A stretch of DNA of 64,000 nt. Origin: Excoecaria cochinchinensis (taxonomy: Eukaryota; Streptophyta; Magnoliopsida; Malpighiales; Euphorbiaceae). The notes beneath the pieces were generated by a model that was not told the DNA's origin, made no database searches, and worked only from the letters and a program-made list of their open reading frames with translations. Of this stretch, positions 10,837-19,246 are shown piece after piece (the first letter of the stretch is position 1; the number at the start of each line of letters is the position of its first letter). The DNA is taken from positions 11,553,501-11,617,500 of the forward strand of contig CANTUQ010000073.1 in assembly GCA_947683425.1 (NCBI GenBank), written 5' to 3'. The position numbers and the translations under genes are program-made.

Positions 10837-13539
10837 TGTGACGCGCGCGCAACCCGGAAACCCAGCAAGGGCCCTCCTTTGAATCCGCCATTGGGATTCG
10901 AGGTATGAAGGTTCGCGTCTTTTGATCATGGGCGCCATGAGACATCATCGGTATGCTCCTCTCAATAGAACATTGGGGAGAATAACCTAGCCTATTGACG
11001 CCTAAAGGCACCTTTGAGGTATTTGGAGTCGCCACCCAATTTGCGTGAAATTGGGAAAAGGTTTCTCACCTCTATTGGTCTAAACCAGAGATATGGTGTC
11101 CGGAACTTCCCTCTTATTCATACTTTGGTTAAATGTAAATGGGTTTTTAACTTCTTAAAATTATATCTCTCATCTCACACAATTAATGCATTAAAAGTAA
11201 AGCGCATTTCAAGCATTTAAAGAAAATAAATGAAAGCAGTAAAGAAAATAAATAAAGCGGTAAATGAAAGCGATAAACACGCAAGCACGCAATTACAAGA
11301 GAAATAGGGGCGGAATACAACCCCCATTGGAAGGAAATGAAGCTATAAATGGGACAGAATACAAATCCCAAAAATAAATAAATTTGCCCAAAATTATTAC
11401 AAGGGCCCAAAAAAGAAATGAACTTGAATTTAAAACACTCACCCAAGATTAAAATAAAAGAACATACATAAATCGGGGCATTATTTAAGGAACGTTGGTT
11501 CCTTCGCACTTGTTCAAAATTTAGGAACATTGGTTCGTTCGTATTAATTTGAAGAGGGTTCGAAGAGTCATTTTTGATTGCTTGAATTAAAAAACCGGGA
11601 TGAGTGATCCCATTTTTGTAGAAAAGTTTACTATTCGTTTTAGTTGTGACATTTTTATTGTCGGGCTAAAATAAGGGACATTGGTCCCGATTTTATTGGT
11701 GAAAATTCCAATTTAATTGTAGAAATATTTTTGTGATTTTTTATCGCACGCGTGCACGAATAAAAAATATATATTTACAAGTAACACGACATAAAGAAAG
11801 GGTTAAGAAAGATCTCACCGAACCGGAGTACCCGCCTACGCGTTGCGACCCATCCGGGGAGTCACAGGGTGCTCACATAACCCGACTCAAATTAAAACTC
11901 ATACAAAAATTAACATAAAAAATATTAGTAAATATTCAAGATAAATCAACCAAGCAAATGCGAAATATAATAATAATGACAATGATAGTAATACAACAAT
12001 ATAGATTAAATTATCAACAATAAATAACAATGTAACAATAAATAAGATGAACAATAGGCATAATAATCATGATAAAAACATATAATAGTAAAGATAATAA
12101 TAATAATAATAATAGTAATAATAATGATAATAGGATGGCAATAAGGCAAATAATAGTAGAAATGAATGATATGTAATATGAGAACAGAATAATCAATTAG
12201 AAATGATATTAACAATGGTAATAATAATAATAATAATATTGCTACATGAGGATAATATCAAATAACAAGGGTAATGATAATATAAATGGGGATTGGTGAC
12301 CAACGGCAAAACAAGTAAAAATTAAACTATAAAATCAAATCAACTCCACATAGAGAAGTTGGACCAAAAGCAAGGCTAGGGGTGTCAACAGTAGCAAAAA
12401 TAGAAACTATTAACCATGGATAAATATGATAATAGCAACAAAAAAATATTAACAACAATAAATACCTTACAAAAAATAAATGGGGATGAGTTCAAGAATA
12501 TTTACCCTCAGAATTTTTAGATTGGGGAAACGGTATCCCGATCGATTTTCCTTGTCGGATTTGTAATGATAAATATTTGAAGAAAATGTAGAATCAAATA
12601 TTTTGAAATAAAATCAAGAAAATACTTTGGTAAAAATATTTTTGGTGGATAATTTGAGCAAAAAGAAATTAATTTTTCCGAGCCCAAATCCCTCAAGAAA
12701 ATGGATTATCTGCTTTTTTAAGAGCAATCCCAAGATTAAAGCTTGAGAGAAAAAGAAAAAGAAGCTAAGGGACTAGCTGCTGGAGAGAAAAGGTTTTTTA
12801 GAAAAAACCCTCAAAATAATTGCCGTCCTTGAAAATGAGGGAAAAGTCCTCATTTAAGCTTGTCTTGGCCAAAAATGGCAAAAGACAAAAAATCTTTTAT
12901 TTTTAGTTAATCCAAAATATCACAAAATGGTGAAACAATGAAAAATGTCAGACTGAAAAAAAATTCAGACTGAAAACAGCGAGAAAAATAGACAGGCGAA
13001 GACCAGGTCGCGCGGAGAGGGCAAGGGCGCGCGGGGCAGCCTGCTGCGCGCATGGTGCCCCCGCACCGCGCGCGGCAGGCAGCTGCCTCGCGTGCAGGGG
13101 CTGCGCGCGAGGCAGCCTGCCTCGCGCGCAGGGGGGCGCGCGTCGCCCCCCGCCTCGCGTGCAGGGGCTGCGCGCGAGGCAGCCAGCCTCGCGCGCAGGG
13201 GGGGCGCGCGGCGCCCCCTGCCTCGCGCGCTGGGGCGGCCTGCCGCGCAGGCGCCCCTGCGTGCTGGGGCAGCCCCGCGCTGCCGCAGGCGGCCTTCGCG
13301 ATTTTCATTTTTTTTTTATTTTATTTTATTTTAAATTTTGACACTAAATTAATATATATTTATTTTTTTTAACTCCATTTTAATTTTAATTTCCCCAAAA
13401 ATATATTTTTAATTATTTTCCGAAAAACACATCTTTGACAAGGGAACGATCGATTTTCACATTTCTTGCCGAAAATCGGTCTTCTATTTCATCATCGGGT
13501 AATCCTGATCTTGGACCGCCCTGGGACCCGGTGTCTACA
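10837..13539 (-). repeat. Tat #1 3' LTR
   Basis: This 2,703-bp LTR reads TGTAGACACC at its coding-strand start and ends GCGTCACA. It includes a microsatellite-like AAT region (about 12100-12240), a very GC-rich block (12993-13299) and a 'gggatgagtgatccc' hairpin near 11598 shared with the solo LTR. Confidence 0.95.
12993..13299. repeat. Hypervariable GC-rich block in Tat #1 3' LTR
   Basis: The block is almost pure G+C, built from imperfect repeats around 'ctcgcgcgcagggg' and 'ctgcgcgcgaggc', inside an LTR that is otherwise AT-rich. The partner block in the 5' LTR (24711-25038) differs in repeat number and order although the flanks are nearly identical. Alanine/arginine-rich ORFs in several frames on both strands are translations of the repeat. 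Confidence 0.9.
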
Positions 13540-13555
13540 GTTGCCCCCAATTTTG
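13540..13555 (-). other. Tat #1 polypurine tract
   Basis: The coding strand reads CAAAATTGGGGGCAAC directly before the 3' LTR. Tat #2 has nearly the same sequence at 32148-32166. Confidence 0.85.
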
Positions 13556-13675
13556 GAGAACTTAGAACCTAGGTGCCTAAGTGAGCCAAAATTCAGAAAA
13601 GAAGGGAAGAGACGCGTACCTGAGGTGGTCGCTTTCTGAACTTGGTCCTGCCAGCTTGTCGGCATGACGGGCTTA

Positions 13676-14385
13676 TTATTGGTCACGTGATTGATGAACG
13701 TCAGCTTGTCGACGTGTGAAACCATGGCTGAGTGACTGATAAACACCAGCTTGTCGGTGTGTGAAGGCGCCAGACTTTGAAGAATGTGATTGATGAAACA
13801 CCAGCTTGTCGGTGTGTGAAACCACGGCTGAACGACTGATAAACACCAGCTTGTCGGTGTGTGAAGGCGTCAGACTTTGTAGAACGTGATTGATAGAACA
13901 CCAGCTTGTCGGCGTGTGAAATCACGGCTGAGCGACTGATAAACACCAGCTTGTCGGTGTGTGAAGGCGTCAGACTTTGTAGGACGTGATTGATGAAACA
14001 CCAGCTTGTCGGTGTGTGAAACCACGGCTGAGCGACTGATAAACACCAGCTTGTCGGTGTGTGAAGGCGCCAGACTTTGAAGAACGTGATTGATGAAACA
14101 CCAGCTTATCGGTGTGTGAAACCACGGCTGAACGACTGATAAACACCAGCTTGTCGGTGTGTGAAGGCGTCAGACTTTGTAGGACGTGATTGATGAAACA
14201 CCAGCTTGTCGGTGTGTGAAACCACGGCTGAGCGACTGATAAACACCAGCTTGTCGGTGTGTGAAGGTGCCAGACTTTGAAGAATGTGATTGATAGAACA
14301 CCGGCTTGTCGGCGTGTGAAACCACGGCTGAGCGACTGATAAACACCAGCTTGTCGGTGTGTGAAGGCACCAGACTTTCCCGCAG
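13676..14385. repeat. 100-bp tandem repeat array in Tat #1 3' region
   Basis: About seven copies at an exact 100-bp spacing, judged by 'tgatgaaaca' or its variant at 13791, 13891, 13991, 14091, 14191 and 14291. Each unit holds two half-units carrying 'caccagcttgtcggtg', a hairpin with CACC/GGTG arms. Two unit types alternate irregularly (…cgccagactttgaaga… and …cgtcagactttgtaga…). The order read left to right is A, B, B, A, B, A. Tandem repeats at this position are known in plant Tat elements and can seed satellites. Confidence 0.93.
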
Positions 14386-15265
14386 AAAAAAAAAAACTTG
14401 TATGCAAGGGTAAGTTACGCATGTGCATGTGCATGTGTTATGCAGAATGCAGGTGACGCCATTCATCTGAGTGGTCTAGGGGTCGAGGTGCAATAACTTT
14501 TGCCGAAGCGACTCATGGCTCCTTGTGGTCGCTTATGCCCCCAAGCGTCTGAAAGCGATGTCCTGCTTTATGGACTCTGACTCATAATTCTTCAGGGAGG
14601 ATTGCCCGATGTGTGTCTTTGCTTGAAAGGGGTTGCCCAAGGTAATGCTACCTTATCACTCCAAGCGTCATTATTTTAAAGGTAGTGCGCCCCTCGTGGA
14701 TTTTCACACTAGCTTTTCTTAGCGGGAGATGCGTCCTTATCGGATTTTCATATAACCCTGTGCCTTATTTTTTTTTGCCTGGAATGGACCCAACCCAATC
14801 CAACGGCTTTTATTTATTTAATTTTTGTAGGGCAGACTGCCTGTTCCCAGGTTTTCACCCTGCCCTTTGGCCTAACTTTTGCTTAGAGCGCCAGTCACGG
14901 TTTTCATCTCTAACGGCCTTTTTTTTTTTTTTTTAAGGATAAAGTTTATGTCGGTTGCACGGATAAATCGTGCTCATTCGAATTGGGGAGTGACATATTA
15001 TTTGTTCAAAAGGAGCTATGGACATTTATTGAATAAAAGAGCTTCTCTGAGTGCATAATTGCATACAGGTACGTTTTCTTGTGTGATTTCATTACACATG
15101 ATCATCATTTAACATTAGGCCCAAGATACCGGACCACATCTAATCTCGAGATAGATCTCAAAAGCATCACAACTCCTGTTATCAATCAGCCCTCTCGGGT
15201 TTTCTTGATTGAACATTTTCTCTCTTTTCTTATGTCTTATTTCATTTTGTATTTTTCCCTAGCCC
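14386..15265. other. Tat #1 non-coding 3' region with antisense-intron relic
   Basis: No ORF here resembles a protein family. From about 14665 to 14830 the + strand matches the intron of the antisense accessory gene of Tat #2 (36763-36925), with shared text such as 'cactagcttttcttagc'. The flanking exons are absent, so both accessory genes seem to have been lost from this copy, leaving the intron behind. The rest up to the pol stop shows a weak match to the convergent spacer of Tat #2. Confidence 0.6.
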
Positions 15266-16387
15266 TTAGCCATGGAACCTCTTCAATCTGTCGACGTTGA
15301 CCGGCTCCCTGAACTCATTTCCATCGATATCTGTCAAAATTGCGGCCCCTTTAGACAAAAGCTTCTTTAGAATGAAAGGTCCTTCCCACGTTGGCCTAAA
15401 CTTGCCTCGAAAGTTCGGAACCCCCGGCCTCATCTGTTTGAAGACTAGGTCTCCTTCCTTCAATGGGTGCTTTCTCACTTTCTTCCCAAATGAGCGAGCT
15501 AGCCTTTTCTGGTAGATCTGATTGTGGTAGTACGCTCGCATCCTATCTTCATCCAATAGGTTCAACTGTAGCAGTCTCTGCTGTGCCCATTCGGCTTCTG
15601 GTAGCTGAGCTTCTGTTACCAGCCTCAGCGATTGGAGTTCTATTTCTACTGGTAGGACTGCTTCCGTCCCGTAAACCAAGGAGAAAGGAGTAGCCCCTGT
15701 AGACGTTCTGGCAGTGGTCCTGTAGCCCCATAGTGCGAATGGCAATTTCTCGGCCCAGTCTTTATAGGTTTGCACCATCTTAGCCAATATCTTCTTGATG
15801 TTCTTATTAGCTGCCTCGACTGCCCCGTTGGCCTGTGGTCGGTATGGAGAGGACTTATGGTGTTGGATGGCGTACTTCTTGAGCATCTGCTTAGTCTCAG
15901 CTTGGAACTGTACCCCATTGTCCGACACGACATGATGCGGGAGCCCATACCTACAAATCAGATGTCGTTCAATGAATCTGGCCATCTCCCGGGCGCCCAA
16001 CTTCTTGAAGGATTCAGCCTCGACCCACTTGGTGAAGTAATCAATAGCGACCACAATAAATCGGTGTCCGTTGGAGGCTGTCGGGTGTATTTCTCCTATA
16101 ATGTCAATTCCCCATGCTGCGAACGGCCATGGAGATGTCAAGTTACACAATTCCGAAACTGGAAGGTGTCTCAGATTAGCGTACTGTTGGCATAGCTGGC
16201 ACTGTTTCACATACCCAGAGCAATCTGTATCCATTGTCAACCAGAAGAAACCCTGCCGCATGATTTTCTTTGCTAGGGCTAGACCATTCATGTGGGCCCC
16301 ACAAACACCTGCATGGGTCTCCTCCATAACCTTTTTGGCCTCTTTCTCATCTAAACATCTTAGTTGTATGCCATCGGCTTGTCTCTT
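15266..16387 (-). CDS. Tat #1 integrase portion of pol
   Basis: Integrase inserts the cDNA into the genome. Counting from the first start at 16327 (353 residues), the zinc-binding HHCC motif uses H5, H12, C43 and C46. The catalytic triad is D75 (in GIDIIGEI), D136 (in SDNG) and E171 (in NGAVEAANK). The C-terminal part holds a WEGPF motif of the GPY/F module. All key residues are present. The frame continues upstream into the RT/RNase H part and is separated from it only by a TAG at 16388-16390, where Tat #2 has a leucine codon. It was therefore once one polyprotein. Confidence 0.93.
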   Translation of the reverse strand, partial: KRQADGIQLRCLDEKEAKKVMEETHAGVCGAHMNGLALAKKIMRQGFFWLTMDTDCSGYVKQCQLCQQYANLRHLPVSELCNLTSPWPFAAWGIDIIGEIHPTASNGHRFIVVAIDYFTKWVEAESFKKLGAREMARFIERHLICRYGLPHHVVSDNGVQFQAETKQMLKKYAIQHHKSSPYRPQANGAVEAANKNIKKILAKMVQTYKDWAEKLPFALWGYRTTARTSTGATPFSLVYGTEAVLPVEIELQSLRLVTEAQLPEAEWAQQRLLQLNLLDEDRMRAYYHNQIYQKRLARSFGKKVRKHPLKEGDLVFKQMRPGVPNFRGKFRPTWEGPFILKKLLSKGAAILTDIDGNEFREPVNVDRLKRFHG

Positions 16388-16390
16388 GTA

Positions 16391-19243
16391 CTATACCCCG
16401 TCTACACTGATGAATTGAGTGGACAGTTTGCGGATTAGCCTTTGGTCTTTTTCAGTGGCTTCTTCCGGGAATATTGACCTCTCCAAATAATTCTGGACAT
16501 CATAGTACCATGGCTTTCCATCAGCAGCCTCGACATCCCCAACTTGTTCGGTCTCAAAGTATGGCTTGTCTGAACTAGAAATGAGCACAGGCCTCAGGGC
16601 TATTCCTTCAGGGTTGTCCCACATGGATACCAGGGTGGCTAAGGCATCTGCCAATTGGTTCTCATCTCGGGGCACGTAGTTAAAAGTGCAGATTTCAAAC
16701 TGGCCACTTAGTTCTTTTAAACACCTCACATATGGCAACAGCCGCTCTTCCTTAACGGTCCATTCACCCCTGACTTGGTGGATTACTAAGGATGAGTCCC
16801 CGAAGACCTCTACCACTTTTGCCCCCACGGCAGAGAGTGCTTCTAACCCAAAGATGCAGGCTTCATACTCAGCCTCGTTATTGGTGGCTCTGTACCTTAG
16901 TTTCTTGGCTAAGGGAAGCTTCTCTCCGTCTGGGGTTACCAAAATTACTCCCATCCCAGCTCCCTTATTGTTTACTGCCCCATCGAAATACATCTGGCAC
17001 TTCTGTACGGTGATGGCTACCACATATTCGTCGGGGAATTCATACTCTAGCTGGTCTCCTTCAATCGGATGGTCGGCAAGAAACTCCGCAACTGCCCGAC
17101 CTTTGATGGTCTTTCTCGTGACGTACTCCACATCAAACTCCTGTAGCAGTATTAGCCATCTTCCCATTTTTCCTAACAACGAGGGTGCTTCCTGAAGGTA
17201 ACGGAGAGGGTTCTGTTTGGCGACTGCCTGCACTTTATAAGAGTGGAAATAGTGTCTAAGTTTCTTTGACGCCCAGATCACGGCCAGACAAATCTTCTCC
17301 ACTTCGACGTACTTAGCTTTATAAGGGAGGAATTTCTTGCTGAGGTAATAAACTGCGAATTCAACCCCAAACTCATCCTCTTGAGCCATCATGGCACCTA
17401 CAGAATTCTCTTCTATTGCTAAGTAAAGGATCAATGGCTTTATAGGTCGTGGGGGCCGCAGAACTGGGGGATTCAGAAGGTAGTCCTTAATGACCTCAAA
17501 AGCCTTATGGCAGTCGTCATTCCACCGAACCGGCTGATTCTTTCGAAGAAGTTTGAAAATAGGCTCACATACCGAGGCTAGTTTAGATATGAACCGGCTG
17601 ATGTATTGAAGCTTTCCCAGGAAGCTCCTGACCTCTTTTTCTTTCTGGGGAGCTGGCATTTCTCTGATTGCCTTGATTTTATCAGGGTCCACTTCTATTC
17701 CTCTTTGGCTCACCACATGGCCCAGTAACTTACCAGAGGTAACTCCGAAAATGCACTTCTTAGGATTGAGGCGAAGGTTATACTTGTCAATCCTCTTAAA
17801 GAACTTCTCCAAGGCCTCGAAGTGCCCTTCTCGAGTTGCCGACTTGATCATCATATCGTCGACATACACTTCAACCTCCTTGTGAATCAAGTCATCCAAG
17901 ATCTTAGTAGCCATCCTTTGGTACGTTGCCCTGGCATTCTTCAACCCAAAAGGCATCACTCGGTAGGCGAATGTCCCCCACTCTGTGATGAAAGCTGTCT
18001 TGATTCGATCCATAATTCTATTAAGGATTTGGTTGTACCCCGCATATCCATCCACAAAGCTGTACATCATACAAGCGGCCGCGCTATCCACCAGTACATC
18101 GATATGGGGTAGGGGAAAGTCATCCTTCGGGCAGGCTTTATTCAGGTCTCGGTAGTCAACACATACTCGGACTTTCCCATCCTTCTTGGCTACGGGGACA
18201 ACGTTAGCTAACCATGTTGGGTACTGGACCTCTACCAGAAACTTGGCTTCAATCTGTTTATGCACCTCTTCCTTTACCTTCTCTGCCCATTCTGGTCTTA
18301 GCCTCCTGAGCTTCTGCTTGACTGGCTTGCACTCTGGATAAGTTGGAATGGCGTGTTCGGCAACTGCCTGATCAATCCCTGGCATATCCTCGTAGGTCCA
18401 GGCGAAGACTCTTTCGTATTTTTTCAGAATTCTCTCGAATTTTATCCTCTCCTCAGGAGTCACATCGGATGCTATCAAAATTTCCTTCGGATTTTCCGAA
18501 GTCCCGAGATTAAATGAGGTAGTATTGGTTGAGTTAATGTCAAATATAAATGATTCATGCTCGTGATCATGCGTAATGAAAGCATGAGAAACATCACACA
18601 AGTAAGCAAAGTCATTCATATTATTAAAGTACTCAGAATTACAGACATAATTGTCAAATAGTTCGGGAATAAAAAGTACATCAGAAAAGTTGTCATTGAT
18701 GTCCTCCACTGGTGCTGCTGCTGAAGTTGACGGCCCGTCGTCTTGATTGTTGGCTATCTTCAGGCTCTTTAATTCCGGCACTGCTACTTCATCTTCAATC
18801 TTCTCCTTGCCCTTTGCCTGGGTAGCCAGCAAACTTTCGGTCATAATCTCCTCGGGAACCTCCCGATCCCATGCCAGAGTCTGATTGAAAATTTCCTCAT
18901 CCCAGAAGGTTTCCACTGCCTTGACCATTCCCTCGGACCAGTCGAACACATCATTGAAGATTTCAAAGCCAGGGGTAATCTTGCCTCCAATCCATTGGGG
19001 CTCAGTCTCTCCACAATAGGCACACGTCGATGCAGCTGGTACAAAACTTTCCAAAATGTTCGGCACTTCCGCAGGCTTCTTTGTAGGCTTGTCCCCCTTA
19101 GTCCCAGCAACGTAGCCTAACCCTTTTCTATCTTTCTGCCCCCTTGTGCTGATGGGCATCTGGATCCCTTGTGAGCTCTTCCCCAAACCAGCCCCAAGAA
19201 GGAAGTTCATCTTTTTCATCATATTGACAACCTGGGGGCTCAC
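16391..19243 (-). CDS. Tat #1 RT and double RNase H portion of pol
   Basis: This part of pol copies element RNA into DNA and removes the RNA strand. In this 950-residue segment, residues 8-44 look like a G-patch (GAGLGKSSQG…KGLGY). Reverse transcriptase spans about 300-545 with YVDD at 460-463 and PFGLKNA at 431-437. A first Ty3-type RNase H at about 600-685 lacks the usual aspartates (LYLAIEE where LYTDAS is expected; AVAKQ where TDH is expected). A second, archaeal-type RNase H at 748-873 keeps D754, E794, D816 and D866. The frame joins gag-protease upstream through a single TAG at 19247-19249. The first start is nominal, since translation would come from the gag start. Confidence 0.93.
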   Translation of the reverse strand: MSPQVVNMMKKMNFLLGAGLGKSSQGIQMPISTRGQKDRKGLGYVAGTKGDKPTKKPAEVPNILESFVPAASTCAYCGETEPQWIGGKITPGFEIFNDVFDWSEGMVKAVETFWDEEIFNQTLAWDREVPEEIMTESLLATQAKGKEKIEDEVAVPELKSLKIANNQDDGPSTSAAAPVEDINDNFSDVLFIPELFDNYVCNSEYFNNMNDFAYLCDVSHAFITHDHEHESFIFDINSTNTTSFNLGTSENPKEILIASDVTPEERIKFERILKKYERVFAWTYEDMPGIDQAVAEHAIPTYPECKPVKQKLRRLRPEWAEKVKEEVHKQIEAKFLVEVQYPTWLANVVPVAKKDGKVRVCVDYRDLNKACPKDDFPLPHIDVLVDSAAACMMYSFVDGYAGYNQILNRIMDRIKTAFITEWGTFAYRVMPFGLKNARATYQRMATKILDDLIHKEVEVYVDDMMIKSATREGHFEALEKFFKRIDKYNLRLNPKKCIFGVTSGKLLGHVVSQRGIEVDPDKIKAIREMPAPQKEKEVRSFLGKLQYISRFISKLASVCEPIFKLLRKNQPVRWNDDCHKAFEVIKDYLLNPPVLRPPRPIKPLILYLAIEENSVGAMMAQEDEFGVEFAVYYLSKKFLPYKAKYVEVEKICLAVIWASKKLRHYFHSYKVQAVAKQNPLRYLQEAPSLLGKMGRWLILLQEFDVEYVTRKTIKGRAVAEFLADHPIEGDQLEYEFPDEYVVAITVQKCQMYFDGAVNNKGAGMGVILVTPDGEKLPLAKKLRYRATNNEAEYEACIFGLEALSAVGAKVVEVFGDSSLVIHQVRGEWTVKEERLLPYVRCLKELSGQFEICTFNYVPRDENQLADALATLVSMWDNPEGIALRPVLISSSDKPYFETEQVGDVEAADGKPWYYDVQNYLERSIFPEEATEKDQRLIRKLSTQFISVDGV

Positions 19244-19246
19244 CTT

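Noticed and set aside
12907..13372. Overlapping ORFs of 60-133 codons on both strands
   Set aside because: They are translations of the GC-rich repeat (Ala/Arg/Pro/Gly only). They differ between the two LTRs and have no homology.
13676..14385. CRISPR-like array
   Set aside because: The whole unit is repeated with no unique spacers, and the context is a plant retrotransposon.
13492..14466. Minus-strand ORFs of 81-154 codons with repeated HRQAGV or TDKLVF-type units
   Set aside because: The 100-bp repeat happens to be open in several frames. 100 is not a multiple of three, so each frame changes every unit.
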